From assembly GCF_030246865.1 (NCBI RefSeq), contig NZ_CP126738.1, positions 310,001-374,000 of the forward strand: DNA of 64,000 nucleotides, written 5' to 3'. Position 1 is the stretch's first letter. The number at the start of each line of letters is the position of its first letter. The stretch comes from Microbacterium sp. zg-B96. Lineage in GTDB: Bacteria > Actinomycetota > Actinomycetes > Actinomycetales > Microbacteriaceae. Position numbers and translations under genes: made by a program. Positions 17,575-29,694 of this stretch are shown here, one piece after another. The notes below the pieces were generated by a model. That model was not told where the DNA came from and did not search any database. It was given only the letters and a program-made list of their open reading frames with translations.

Positions 17575-17612
17575 CAGGAGAAATTCTCCTGAGCTGCAGT
17601 AAAGGAGCAGCT
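17575..17612 (+). promoter_or_regulatory. Two adjacent dyads upstream of the MMPL transporter gene
   Basis: A perfect odd palindrome, CAGGAGAAATTCTCCTG (8+1+8), occupies 17575-17591. It is immediately followed by AGCTGC/GCAGCT arms at 17592-17597 and 17607-17612. Both lie in an AT-richer patch of the 118-bp gap before the transporter. They could be an operator plus a leader hairpin. The second hairpin's loop contains AAAGGAG, a possible ribosome site. Confidence 0.4.
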
Positions 17613-17614
17613 AA

Positions 17615-17704
17615 ATGTGGATCTCAGACGGGGAATCCCCCTATCTTTGCTCCCACACCACCTTGGGGGGCCGGTATGGGGAATCCAGCAGCGCGTCGGC
17701 GTGA
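17615..17704 (+). CDS. Possible 29-residue leader peptide upstream of the MMPL gene
   Basis: An ATG at 17615 follows AAAGGAG with seven-base spacing. It opens a 29-codon frame ending at 17704, which is 28 bp inside the transporter gene and in another frame. The ribosome site is partly inside the hairpin at 17592-17612, so folding could hide it. A regulatory leader peptide is possible, but the open frame is short and could be chance. No homology is claimed. Confidence 0.25.
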   Translation: MWISDGESPYLCSHTTLGGRYGESSSASA

Positions 17705-19874
17705 GAGCGCCTCGCGGGGCGCGCGCATCGCGATCACGGCGACGGTGATCGTCCTGTGGTTCGCGATCTTCCTTGGAGGCGGGCGGATGTTCAGCCAGCT
17801 CAACGACCTGGGCACCAACGATCGTGTGCACTTCCTGCCCGACAGTGCCGAGTCGACGCAGGTCGACCGACTCGACGACGAGTTCCGGGTGCAGGGGTAT
17901 TCGTACGCGGTTGCGGTCTTCACCTTCGACGAACCGCTCGATGACCATGCGGCGCCGCTGATCGAACGGCAAGTTCAGCGGATGCCGCAGATCGAGGGAC
18001 TGGCGCTGTTCCGGTCGACTCCGCTCATCGTCTCGGACGACCGGCTCGCCGCGGAGTTCGTCATCCCCGTCGACTCGCAGGGCGCACTGGACGAGACGGT
18101 CGCGCAGCTGCGGACAGGGCTGCAGGAAGCGGTGCCGGATGCAACGGCCGTCTACATCACGGGCGGGGCGGGCTTCGCCGCCGACGTCATCGCCGCCTTT
18201 TCCGGCATCGACGGGCTACTCCTCCTCGCCGCACTCGGGGCGGTGCTGCTCATCCTGATCACCGTCTACCGCTCGCCGCTCCTGCCCCTCATCGTGGTCT
18301 TCACGAGCTTGGCCGCGCTGTGCGGGGCCGTGCTCGTCGTCGCGGGTCTCGCTCGTTCTGGTGCCGTGCTCCTCGCCGGCCAGACTCAGGGGATCCTGCT
18401 CATCCTGGTGGTCGGGGCGAGCACCAACTACGCGCTTCTGTACATCAGTCGCTACACCGAGGCGCTCGCGCGCGGGCGGTCGAAGTGGGACGCCACGTGG
18501 GATGCGCTGAAGGGGTGCTGGAAGCCGATCCTCGCATCCGGCCTTACGGTCATCGCGGCGCTCATGGTGCTGCTGGTGAGCGAACTCGGCTCGAATCGCA
18601 CCCTCGGGCCGATCGCGTCGATCGGGATCGCCTTCGCGCTCCTGGCCACGTTCACCCTCCTGCCCGCCCTTCTGATGTGGGCAGGCCGCGCCGCGTTCTG
18701 GCCGCGTCGGCTCGTCGCCCACGAACAGCACGCGGACGTCGTGGCGGGCGCTGGTCTGTGGCCGCGCGTCGCGCGCTTCGTCGCGCGCCGGCATCGCAGG
18801 GTGTGGATCGTCACCGGTCTCGCCCTCATCGTCATGGCGCTGGGACTCACCCAGCTACGCGCCGACGGTTCGCCGTCGAGTGAATACGTCATGGGGCAGT
18901 CGCAGGCGCGCGACGGGCTGGCTGTGCTCGCCGAGCACTACCCTGCGGGCTCGGGGACTCCGGTTGTGGTGGTCGTCGACGCGCCCCGCATGCTCGAGGT
19001 CACAGCGGCGATCCTCCAGGTCGAGGGCGTCGATCACACCCGCGTCGCGACGCTGGGCGGGCCCACCCCCGTCACTCCGGACGGGATCCAGCCGTTCGCC
19101 GCGGGATCGGGAATCGCACTCGCGCCACTGGTGATCGACAATCGCGTGCTCCTCGAGGCGACACTGGACCATGCGCCGGACACGCCGGAGGCGGAGGCCG
19201 TCGTACGCGAGCTGCGGACCGCGCTCGACCGGGTCGGCGCCGACGTCCTCGTCGGCGGCCAGACGGCCATCGACGTCGATGCGAACGAGGCGGCGTTGCG
19301 CGATCGCGGGGTCATCATCCCGCTCGTCCTGCTGGCGATCTTCGCGGTGCTCGTGGCCCTGCTCCGATCGCTCGTGGCGCCGGTGATCGTGATCGGCAGT
19401 GTCGCGCTGTCGTACGGCGCGGCGCTCGGGGTGTCGGCCATCGTCTTCAACGAGCTGTTCGGATTCTCGGGCGCCGATCCGACGGTGCCGCTGTTCGCGT
19501 TCGTCTTCCTCATCGCGCTCGGTGTCGACTACAACATCTTCCTGATGGCGCGCGCCCGTGAGGAGACCGTCGTCCATGGCGCGCGGGCGGGCATCCTGCG
19601 AAGTCTCGTCCTCACCGGCGGCGTCATCACATCTGCCGGGGTCGTCCTGGCCGCGACCTTCGCCGCGCTCGGTGTGCTGCCGCTGCTCTTCCTGACGCAG
19701 ATCGCGTTCATCGTCGCCTTCGGCGTGCTGCTGGACACCTTCGTCGTGCGTACGCTCCTGGTGCCCGCTCTCGTGTACGACCTCGACTTCCGGTCGTGGT
19801 GGCCGAGCGCCCACGCGGTGCGACCTGCACCCGTCGTGGCCACGCAGCCGGAGAGAGAGCACGCGTCCGTCTGA
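17676..19874 (+). CDS. MMPL/RND-family transporter
   Basis: 732 residues with the duplicated MMPL architecture. Each half has one membrane helix, a periplasmic-type loop of ~130-150 residues and a five-to-six-helix bundle; the first bundle starts near residue 170 and the second near 540. LGVDYNIFLMARAREE in the second half is the typical MMPL helix-4 motif, and the parallel GASTNYALLYISRY occupies the same place in the first half. Actinobacterial MMPL proteins export lipids, glycolipids or siderophores across the membrane. Start at ATG 17676, preceded by GGGGGG; upstream in-frame codons run through the hairpin region. It is followed after 193 bp by the giant peroxidase gene. Confidence 0.9.
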   Translation: MGNPAARRRESASRGARIAITATVIVLWFAIFLGGGRMFSQLNDLGTNDRVHFLPDSAESTQVDRLDDEFRVQGYSYAVAVFTFDEPLDDHAAPLIERQVQRMPQIEGLALFRSTPLIVSDDRLAAEFVIPVDSQGALDETVAQLRTGLQEAVPDATAVYITGGAGFAADVIAAFSGIDGLLLLAALGAVLLILITVYRSPLLPLIVVFTSLAALCGAVLVVAGLARSGAVLLAGQTQGILLILVVGASTNYALLYISRYTEALARGRSKWDATWDALKGCWKPILASGLTVIAALMVLLVSELGSNRTLGPIASIGIAFALLATFTLLPALLMWAGRAAFWPRRLVAHEQHADVVAGAGLWPRVARFVARRHRRVWIVTGLALIVMALGLTQLRADGSPSSEYVMGQSQARDGLAVLAEHYPAGSGTPVVVVVDAPRMLEVTAAILQVEGVDHTRVATLGGPTPVTPDGIQPFAAGSGIALAPLVIDNRVLLEATLDHAPDTPEAEAVVRELRTALDRVGADVLVGGQTAIDVDANEAALRDRGVIIPLVLLAIFAVLVALLRSLVAPVIVIGSVALSYGAALGVSAIVFNELFGFSGADPTVPLFAFVFLIALGVDYNIFLMARAREETVVHGARAGILRSLVLTGGVITSAGVVLAATFAALGVLPLLFLTQIAFIVAFGVLLDTFVVRTLLVPALVYDLDFRSWWPSAHAVRPAPVVATQPEREHASV

Positions 19875-20067
19875 GACGCCAGACGCAAGGGAAACCTGGG
19901 CGCTCCCTGGATCAAATCTGAATATTGCGTGAAAATTACCTTGCTATTCCATGTGAGGTCCGGTAGGAATCAGACAGCACCGGTTGGGGTCGGTGCGGCC
20001 GGCACATTGGGAAGTGTCGGGATTCCGCTTGGGGGCGCATCGCCCGGTCTGAAGGGCACGGAAGTCG

Positions 20068-23000
20068 ATGGACACGAATCTGCAGTCGCTTGGGGACGTC
20101 TCGGAGAAGAAGTGGCTGCTGTGGCGCCTCGCGCTCGCCGTCATCACCGTGACCGGATTGGTGGTGACGCTGCTGTTCGCCGCGCCACCGCAAGTCGCGC
20201 ACGCGGCGACGGACGAGGACCCCTCGTTCGTCCTCACTCAGAACGATCTGGAGTTCATCCTCCGGCAGATCCAGGTTTCGGAGGCGCATGCCGCTGACGT
20301 GCTCAACCCGTCGAACTACGAGCTGTTGTGCACCGACCAGGGGGATGCCGCGCAGAACTGTGTATCCGACGAGGCCCGCCCGAAGGGTGTGCGTACCGTT
20401 GACGGCTCGTTCAACAACCTGCGGGTGACGCAGTCCGAGTACGGCGCCTCCGACAACGCGTTCCCGCGCCTGCTCGAGGCCGAGTGGCGCCAGGCCGACC
20501 CCGAAGTACTCGACCTCGGCTTCGAGGCCAACACCCCAGAGCAGACGGCCGGGTGCGCAGCAGGGACGACCTGCTACGGCCAGACGAGCGGCAACGTGTA
20601 CGACGCCCAACCACGCGAGATCAGCAACACGATCGTCGACCAGTCGATGGACAACCCCGCGATCGCCAACCAGGTCCAGGCCGGCACCGCCATCCCGGTA
20701 CCCGGGACCGACCGCGTCGTCATCCCGAACACCGCGCCCGACGAAGAGCTGTCGGCGCCGTTCAACACGTTCATGGGTTTCTTCGGCCAGTTCTTCGACC
20801 ACGGTCTGGACCTCGTCGGCAAGGGCGGCAGCGGGACCTTGATCGTGCCGCTGTCGGAGGGCGACCCGCTGTACTGCCCGCCCAGCGGGCAGCGTCCCGG
20901 CGAGACGGTGGAATGCAACCCGGAGGCGAACTACATCACCCTGTCGCGGGCCAGCCGCATGGACGAGACCTCTCCCGAGCACAAGAACCTGACGTCGCCG
21001 TTCATCGACCAGAACCAGACCTACAGCTCGCACCCGGCCCACCAGGTCTTCCTCCGCGAGTACGTCCTCGAAGGGGGTGTCCCGGTGGAGACCGGCCGCC
21101 TCATCGAGGGTGACACCGGCGGCATGGCCAAGTGGAAGGACGTGAAGGCGCAGGCGCGAGACATCCTGGGACTGGAGATCACCGATGCCGACCTGCTCGA
21201 CGTCCCGCAGATCGCCGTCGACCCGTATGGCAACTTCGTCCCGGGCCCCAACGGCTACCCGCAGTACGTGACCGGCAGCGGGTTCGTCTCAGGCGCTCCG
21301 GGCGGCGTCGAGGTGCCGAATGATGTGCTCGGCACCGGGCACGCATTCCTCGACGACATCTCGCACGGCTCGACACCTGTCGTGGACCCGGGCAGCGGCG
21401 ACCTGCTCCCGCGCTTCAACGAGGACGGCACCCCCGTGCTCGATGAGAACGGGGAGCCGGTGCTCTCCGGATATGACAACGCCACCCTCGACGAGCACTA
21501 CATCGCCGGTGATGGCCGGGTGAACGAGAACATCGGCCTCACCGCCGTGCACGCGGTGTTCCACGCCGAGCACAACCGCATGGTCGACCAGATCCTCCAG
21601 GTGCTCAACGGAGAGCGCCCCGAGCTGGAAGCTCAGGACTCCGCCGAGCGCGGCGGGATCGCCGAATTCGTCAAGGCCTTCCGCGGTGAGGCGCACTCGT
21701 ACGTGTCCGACAAGCCCGAGGAGAACCTTCCCGGGTACTTCCCGGCGGGCGGTAGCCCGGCATCCCTGCCGGCGAACTGGGATCAGGACGACTGGTCGTT
21801 CACGGAACGGCTCTTCCAGGCGGCGAAGTTCGCGACCGAGATGCAGTACCAGCACCTCGTATTCGAGGAGTTCGGCCGCAAGGTGTCGCCGAACCTCGAC
21901 GCCGTGGTCTTCAACGAGAACAGCTACAACCCGTCCATCGACCCCTCGATCACGGCGGAGTTCGCGCATGTGGTCTACCGCTTCGGACACTCGATGATGA
22001 CGGAGGAGATCGGACGCGAGTCGACCGAGGGCGGGCAGGCCATGCAGGACATCCCGCTTCTGACGGGATTCCTCAACCCGACGCTGTTCGACGAGAACGG
22101 CTCGCTGTCGTCGGAGGAGGCGGCGGGGTCGCTCATCAACGGCATGACCGGGCGGGTAGGCAGCCAGATCGACGAGCACATCGTCGATGTCCTGCGCAAC
22201 AACCTGCTGGGGCTCCCGCTGGACCTCGCGACGCTGAACCTGCTACGCGGTCGTGACACCGGAGTGCCGGGCCTGCAGGAGGCGCGCCGGACGTTCTTCG
22301 ACGCGACGGGAGATACGACTCTCGCTCCTTACTCGAGCTGGGACGACTTCGGGCGCAACATCAAGAACGGGAACAACTTCGGTCGCGCGGGTGAGCGGGC
22401 ATCGCTGGTGAACTTCATGGCGGCCTACGGGACGCATCCGTCGATCCAGGAGGCGACGACGATCGAGGACAAGCGCATCGCCGCTGCACTCCTGGTCAAC
22501 GGATCGCTGCCCGGCGAGGAGTTCGTCATCCGGCACTCCGGCTCCGACCGCTTCCAGACGGCGGCTCTGGTCAGCCAGCGACAGTTCCCCGAGGCCGGGC
22601 CCGTGCCCGTCGTCTACATCACGAACGGCTACAACTTCCCCGACGGGCTCGCGGCCGCGGCGGCCGCCCGGGCGGAGGGCGGGCCGCTCCTTCTCGTCGC
22701 GCACAGCGCCGAGGGTGAGATCCCGTCGGCGACGGCCGCCGAGCTGACCCGGCTTCAGCCGGAGCGGATCGTGGTGCTGGGCGGGCCGACCACCGTCAGC
22801 ACAGCGACGATCGCCAACATGAGTGAGTACGCGACCTCGGGCGCGGTGGACGTCATCGCCGGCACCAACCGGTTCCACACGGCAGCACTCATCAGCCAGC
22901 GGTTCGCTGACCCGGGTGTGGACCGGGTGTTCGTGGTCGATGGCACCAACTACCCCGACGCGCTCTCCGTGAGCGCAGTAGCGGCGCGTGACGGCTCGCC

Positions 23001-25881
23001 GGTCCTGTTGACGACGCCGACGGCACTGCCGCCGGCAACGGCGGCGGAACTCGCGCGGCTCGCGCCCGATGAGATCGTGATCGTCGGCGGCACCCCGTCG
23101 GTCAGCGCGGCCGTGCAGACGGCGGTCGCGGCGCACGGCGACACGCGTCGCATCGCGGGGGTGAACCGCTACGACACCGCTGTGAAGGTGAGCCAGGAGT
23201 TCTACCCGGATGGCGCGGAGACGGCGTTCGTCACGACCGGGCTGAACTTCCCCGACGCACTCGCGGCCGGACCCGCAGCCGGCGTTGCGGGCGGTCCGCT
23301 GCTGCTGACGCAGCCGACCGCACTCGCGGCGGGCACGGTCGCCGAACTCCAGCGACTCGGCGTCCAGCAGGTTCAGATCGTCGGCAGCCCGAGCTCGGTG
23401 TCGGCCGAAGTCGAGGCGCAGATCGCGGCGCTCGCACCACCCATCGTGGCGGCGCCCGCAGACCGTGAGGACTTCCTGTTCAGCACTGGCGCGTGGGCGG
23501 CGCAGGAGACCGGACTCGACAACGTCGACTTCTGGGTCGGCGGCCTCGCAGAGCGGCTGGACCCGTTCGGCGGCATGCTCGGCTCGACGTTCAACTTCGT
23601 CTTCGAGACGCAGCTGGAGAAATTGCAGTTCGGTGACCGGTTCTACTACCTGTTCCGCAACGAAGGCGAACAGCTCTTCGCGGCGCTCGAGGGCAACACG
23701 TTCTCTGACATCATCCAGCGCAATACGGATGCGTCGAATCTGCCCGCCGACATCTTCGCGTTGCAGGACCCCATCGTCGACATCGACGAGCAAGCCGCGC
23801 TGCCGGCCGGGCAGCGCGAACCGGGACTCAGTCTCGTCGGCGGTCAGTGGCGCTGGCAGGGCGACGAGCACGTGGAGATGCACGGCACCGCAGGCAACGA
23901 CAACCTGCGCGGCGACGAGGGCGACGACTCCATCTGGGGTTACAGCGGTCGCGACCGCATCGAGGGTGGCGCCGGAAACGACGCACTCGTCGGCGGGGCC
24001 GGAGACGACATCATCACCGACTCGTTCGGCGACGACAACCTCAAGGGCAAGCAGGGAGACGACGCCATCAACGTCGGTGGCGGTATCGACCTCGCCATCG
24101 GTGGGCTCGGCGACGACTTCATGGTCAACGGCGGCGGGGACGCCTCCACGTTCTTCTCCGGAATGGGTGACGACATCCTGCTCGGCACGACAGGTCGCAT
24201 GACCGTCATCGGCGGGGAGCACGACGACTGGGTCGAGGGATCCGGGCACGCCGACCTGCTCCAGGCCGACAACGCCGACCAGTTCCAGAACGACACGCTG
24301 GGCGGCAACGACGTCGTGGCAGGCCGGCTCGGCAACGACGACGTCGAAGGCGAGGGCGGTGACGACATCCTCATCGGGAACTCCGGCGGAACCGACCGTC
24401 ACCACGGCGGGCTGGGCTGGGACTGGCTCACCTACTACGGCTCAAGCGTCGGGATCACTGCGGACTTCGCATTCAACCGGGTGTTCGAGCCGAACAACCC
24501 GCTGCCGTCGCGGTTCGACCTGCTCGAAGCACTCTCCGGCGGATCGGGCAACGACACCCTGCGCGGTCCGATCGCCGAGCCCGACGATCTCTCCGAGAGT
24601 GAGATCGAGCTGAACCAGGCGACGGAGGAGGCGATCGACCGCATTCCCGGGCTGTCGGAGATGCTGCGCCCGGTCATCCAGGTGGACGGCGAGCCCGTCG
24701 CGCTCGGCGACTTCTCGCTCCCGTTCCTGCGGGGCACGCCTGAAGGCGATGTCGACGGCGTGCACAAGCTGATCATCGCGGGACCCGGCAGCGACATGGT
24801 CGAAGGCCGAGGCGGCGACGACTTCCTCGACGGAGACAAGATGCTCCGCGTGCGTCTGACGGATGGGACGAACTTCTACAACAGTGCGTCGCAGCTGCAG
24901 AGCCGGGTGTTCGCCGGCACGCTCGACCCAGGCGCGATCAACATCGTGCGCGACATCGTCGATGACCCCAACGCGGACCTCTCCACCGACACCGCGTACT
25001 ACGCCAATGCCTTCGCCGAATACACGATCACGCCGATCGGTCCGCTCGGTTCGGGCTACTGGCGCGTGTCTCACGTCGGCGCCGAAGAGCCGGAAGAGAG
25101 CAACGGCAACGATGTCCTTCACGGTTTCGAGCGGCTGCAGTTCCTCAACGGCTGCGCCGAGCTCTCCGAGGACGGGACGAGCTGGACCTCGTGCACGGTC
25201 GATGCTGCGGTGACGATGACGCCGACGGAACCGATCGAGGCCCAGCCGGTCACGGCCAACGTGTGGGCGGCGGATGCGGCCGGCGCCCCGACGGAGGTTC
25301 CGTTCGACCTGCAGGCGGTGACCAACCTCCGCTACACCTGGTGGGGCGGCGAGGGTGAGACCGTCGAGACCGTCACGGAGTGGGAAGAGCTACCCAACCC
25401 ACTCGGCACCGGTTCGGGGATCTACGTGCCCGACCAGTCCGCTGTCGGTCTGCTCCTGCGGGTGACAGCCAGTTGGACGGCTGCGGACGGTTCCTTCGCA
25501 ACCGCGACGTCGCCGGTGTCCGATGCGGCGGTCGCGGAAGGTCCATCGGGTCCGGGAACGCTGCTGATCGACCACGCGGACCCGCTGCAGCCCGGCGCGC
25601 TGATCCTCGTCGGCACGCCGAGCGATCCCGACGGCGGAATCTCCGAGGAGGGGGAGCTCACCTACGCTTGGTCGTGGACGGCGACCGATCCCAATGCTCC
25701 GGGAGCCGAGCCCGAGTGGACGCCGTACCCGCCCGAGGCCATCGTGCCTCCTGGGACCGCGTACACGCCGCAGTCGACTGACGTCGGCCGCTGGATCAGG
25801 GTGACCGTGTCCTACCTCGACGGCGCACAGAACCCTGATGAGGCATCCGCCTGGACGAGCGTTCCTGTCACGCTTCCCTGA
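20068..25881 (+). CDS. Giant secreted haem peroxidase with inserted cell-wall-binding repeats, RTX-like repeats and Ig-like domains
   Basis: 1937 residues. A Sec signal peptide (~15-46, ending AHA) leads into an animal-type haem peroxidase domain. It has the distal His at ~245 (GQFFDHG), the catalytic Arg and haem-linking Glu at ~484 and ~487 (RVNENIGL), and the proximal His at ~641 (YRFGHSMM). Residues ~820-1123 are three cell-wall-binding type 2 repeats, each opening like AGTNRF and containing NxPDAL. The peroxidase fold then resumes at ~1132 (FLFSTGAWA, VDFWVGGLAE). Residues ~1272-1460 and patches to ~1590 are GGxGxD-type calcium-binding repeats. The last ~220 residues look like two Ig-like domains. 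No sorting signal is seen, so attachment probably depends on the wall-binding repeats. Confidence 0.9.
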   Translation: MDTNLQSLGDVSEKKWLLWRLALAVITVTGLVVTLLFAAPPQVAHAATDEDPSFVLTQNDLEFILRQIQVSEAHAADVLNPSNYELLCTDQGDAAQNCVSDEARPKGVRTVDGSFNNLRVTQSEYGASDNAFPRLLEAEWRQADPEVLDLGFEANTPEQTAGCAAGTTCYGQTSGNVYDAQPREISNTIVDQSMDNPAIANQVQAGTAIPVPGTDRVVIPNTAPDEELSAPFNTFMGFFGQFFDHGLDLVGKGGSGTLIVPLSEGDPLYCPPSGQRPGETVECNPEANYITLSRASRMDETSPEHKNLTSPFIDQNQTYSSHPAHQVFLREYVLEGGVPVETGRLIEGDTGGMAKWKDVKAQARDILGLEITDADLLDVPQIAVDPYGNFVPGPNGYPQYVTGSGFVSGAPGGVEVPNDVLGTGHAFLDDISHGSTPVVDPGSGDLLPRFNEDGTPVLDENGEPVLSGYDNATLDEHYIAGDGRVNENIGLTAVHAVFHAEHNRMVDQILQVLNGERPELEAQDSAERGGIAEFVKAFRGEAHSYVSDKPEENLPGYFPAGGSPASLPANWDQDDWSFTERLFQAAKFATEMQYQHLVFEEFGRKVSPNLDAVVFNENSYNPSIDPSITAEFAHVVYRFGHSMMTEEIGRESTEGGQAMQDIPLLTGFLNPTLFDENGSLSSEEAAGSLINGMTGRVGSQIDEHIVDVLRNNLLGLPLDLATLNLLRGRDTGVPGLQEARRTFFDATGDTTLAPYSSWDDFGRNIKNGNNFGRAGERASLVNFMAAYGTHPSIQEATTIEDKRIAAALLVNGSLPGEEFVIRHSGSDRFQTAALVSQRQFPEAGPVPVVYITNGYNFPDGLAAAAAARAEGGPLLLVAHSAEGEIPSATAAELTRLQPERIVVLGGPTTVSTATIANMSEYATSGAVDVIAGTNRFHTAALISQRFADPGVDRVFVVDGTNYPDALSVSAVAARDGSPVLLTTPTALPPATAAELARLAPDEIVIVGGTPSVSAAVQTAVAAHGDTRRIAGVNRYDTAVKVSQEFYPDGAETAFVTTGLNFPDALAAGPAAGVAGGPLLLTQPTALAAGTVAELQRLGVQQVQIVGSPSSVSAEVEAQIAALAPPIVAAPADREDFLFSTGAWAAQETGLDNVDFWVGGLAERLDPFGGMLGSTFNFVFETQLEKLQFGDRFYYLFRNEGEQLFAALEGNTFSDIIQRNTDASNLPADIFALQDPIVDIDEQAALPAGQREPGLSLVGGQWRWQGDEHVEMHGTAGNDNLRGDEGDDSIWGYSGRDRIEGGAGNDALVGGAGDDIITDSFGDDNLKGKQGDDAINVGGGIDLAIGGLGDDFMVNGGGDASTFFSGMGDDILLGTTGRMTVIGGEHDDWVEGSGHADLLQADNADQFQNDTLGGNDVVAGRLGNDDVEGEGGDDILIGNSGGTDRHHGGLGWDWLTYYGSSVGITADFAFNRVFEPNNPLPSRFDLLEALSGGSGNDTLRGPIAEPDDLSESEIELNQATEEAIDRIPGLSEMLRPVIQVDGEPVALGDFSLPFLRGTPEGDVDGVHKLIIAGPGSDMVEGRGGDDFLDGDKMLRVRLTDGTNFYNSASQLQSRVFAGTLDPGAINIVRDIVDDPNADLSTDTAYYANAFAEYTITPIGPLGSGYWRVSHVGAEEPEESNGNDVLHGFERLQFLNGCAELSEDGTSWTSCTVDAAVTMTPTEPIEAQPVTANVWAADAAGAPTEVPFDLQAVTNLRYTWWGGEGETVETVTEWEELPNPLGTGSGIYVPDQSAVGLLLRVTASWTAADGSFATATSPVSDAAVAEGPSGPGTLLIDHADPLQPGALILVGTPSDPDGGISEEGELTYAWSWTATDPNAPGAEPEWTPYPPEAIVPPGTAYTPQSTDVGRWIRVTVSYLDGAQNPDEASAWTSVPVTLP

Positions 25882-25996
25882 ATGCGTCGGTCGCAACGAG
25901 CAGAATGAGCAATCCGAGCAGCCGCCCCGGCGCGAACCCCGTCTCCCACATGTGCGACCCTCCCCGGGGGTAGCAGGAGGCGCCGGACGCGCGGCG

Positions 25997-26032
25997 GCAG
26001 GAGGGCCGGCCTTCACGGGCCGGCCCTCCTGC
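25997..26032. terminator. Strong hairpin terminator between convergent genes
   Basis: A perfect 15-bp stem (GCAGGAGGGCCGGCC and its complement) closes a six-base loop, between the peroxidase stop at 25881 and the convergent small membrane gene ending at 26074. No clear T-run on either side, as is common in high-GC actinobacteria. It probably works in both directions. Confidence 0.8.
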
Positions 26033-26073
26033 GCCTGTTGTGGCCTGTCGCACGGCCTGCTCGCTCGCGCTGC

Positions 26074-26361
26074 TCAGTCCACGTGCGTCACGCGGACGGA
26101 TTCGATCTGGTCCTGCTCGCGTCCCTTGTCCGCATTTCCCAGGACCCGGTAGGCGACGATCGCGGCGATCAGCACGGCGACGGCACCGAACCGGACGACG
26201 GTGCCCAGCATGGTGCCCGGATCCGGCCACAGTTCGAGAATATTGCGCAACCCCTCGGGGAATGCGGACACATCGAAGATGCCGCTGATGAGGCCTCCCG
26301 CTGCGACCACCCAGGCGAGGATGACCACCACCAAGAGCACGATTCTTCCTACTTTCATCAT
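26074..26361 (-). CDS. Small membrane protein of unknown function
   Basis: 95 residues with two hydrophobic segments (~5-28 and ~55-80) and a charged C-terminal tail. The start is the first of two adjacent ATG codons at 26361, with GAGAGG six bases upstream; upstream in-frame residues are Pro/Arg-rich and unlikely to be translated. No known family is recognised. It is convergent with the peroxidase gene across a strong hairpin and divergent from the alpha/beta hydrolase gene. Confidence 0.65.
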   Translation of the reverse strand: MMKVGRIVLLVVVILAWVVAAGGLISGIFDVSAFPEGLRNILELWPDPGTMLGTVVRFGAVAVLIAAIVAYRVLGNADKGREQDQIESVRVTHVD

Positions 26362-26585
26362 TCCGTTCCTCTCCGCGGGCCCATCGCCGGACATCCATCC
26401 ACGTCCCGAGCGCGGCCCTGTCGTTGAGTGAACACCGTGTGGTCGGAACAGAGTCAACCTCACCCTCGCTGCCCCCTGTCGGACACCGGCAGTCAGGCTC
26501 TATCTTTGGCTCAACGTCTGGGTACCACAGGGCGCGGCCCCCCGAATCGAATCGCCGTTTGGCGACCTATCGAAGGGGAAGTCCG

Positions 26586-27320
26586 ATGCCAGAAAGCAGC
26601 AAGCCCACGATCGTCCTGGTCCATGGCGCATGGGCGGACGCGTCCAGCTGGAACGCCGTGATCGTTCCACTCCAGGCCGAGGGGTACACGGTCCTCGCGC
26701 CACCGAACGAACTTCGCGGACTGACTTCGGATGCCGCGTACATCAGTTCGTTCCTCGCGCAGCGCACCGCCGGCCCCGTCGTGCTCGTCGGCCACTCGTA
26801 CGGCGGCGCCGTGATCACCAACGCCGGGGCGAACGGCGGCGATGTCAGGGCGCTCGTCTACGTGGACGCCTTCATCCCCGACGAGGGCGAAACCGTCGTG
26901 GGCATCTTGGAAGGCTCGGGCTCGGCGCTCGCCGTTGCCGACCCGACGACGGTGCTCGACGTCGCCGGCTACCCGGGTGCTCCCGAGGGCGCCGCCGAAG
27001 CCTTCCTGAAGCCGGAGACGGTGCACACGGCCTTCGCTCAGGACCTCTCCGAAGCCGACCGGTGGGTCATCGCTGCCACGCAGCGACCCGCGTCCTTCGT
27101 CGCGAACGTGACGCCGTCCGCCGCACCCGCGTGGAAGTCGATTCCGAGCTGGGCGGTGCTGGGCACCGAGGACCGTGTCATTCCGATCGCCACCCAGCGA
27201 CACATGGCCCAGCGCGCGAACGCGACGATCACCGAAGTCGATGCGTCGCACGTGTCGATGGTGTCGCGGCCGGAGGTCACTCTCGCCGCGATCCGGTCAG
27301 CGGTGGAAGCGGTCGGCTGA
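26586..27320 (+). CDS. Alpha/beta-fold hydrolase
   Basis: 244 residues of the alpha/beta hydrolase superfamily, similar in size and motifs to the esterase/EstC-like group. It has an oxyanion HG motif (LVHGAWAD, ~11-18), nucleophile Ser71 in GHSYGG, acidic Asp196 in GTEDRVIP, and catalytic His222 in DASHVSM. No signal peptide, so cytoplasmic. The ATG at 26586 has GAAGGGGAAG upstream; a longer frame to 26424 lacks a ribosome site. The 224-bp divergent region before it holds no gene. The substrate is unknown; an ester or lactone is likely. Confidence 0.88.
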   Translation: MPESSKPTIVLVHGAWADASSWNAVIVPLQAEGYTVLAPPNELRGLTSDAAYISSFLAQRTAGPVVLVGHSYGGAVITNAGANGGDVRALVYVDAFIPDEGETVVGILEGSGSALAVADPTTVLDVAGYPGAPEGAAEAFLKPETVHTAFAQDLSEADRWVIAATQRPASFVANVTPSAAPAWKSIPSWAVLGTEDRVIPIATQRHMAQRANATITEVDASHVSMVSRPEVTLAAIRSAVEAVG

Positions 27321-27398
27321 TGGCGGCAGCCCATAGTTCCTTTCGCTGCTGTGCACCAGTCGTCATTGTGGGGAGCTCTGATCGCCTAACGTTGAGCA

Positions 27399-29693
<2,295 letters not shown>

Positions 29694-29694
29694 C

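Noticed and set aside
22243..24405. 720-residue frame opposite the peroxidase gene
   Set aside because: Valine- and arginine-rich antisense shadow of the repeats, no motif, and incompatible with the strong coding signal on the plus strand.
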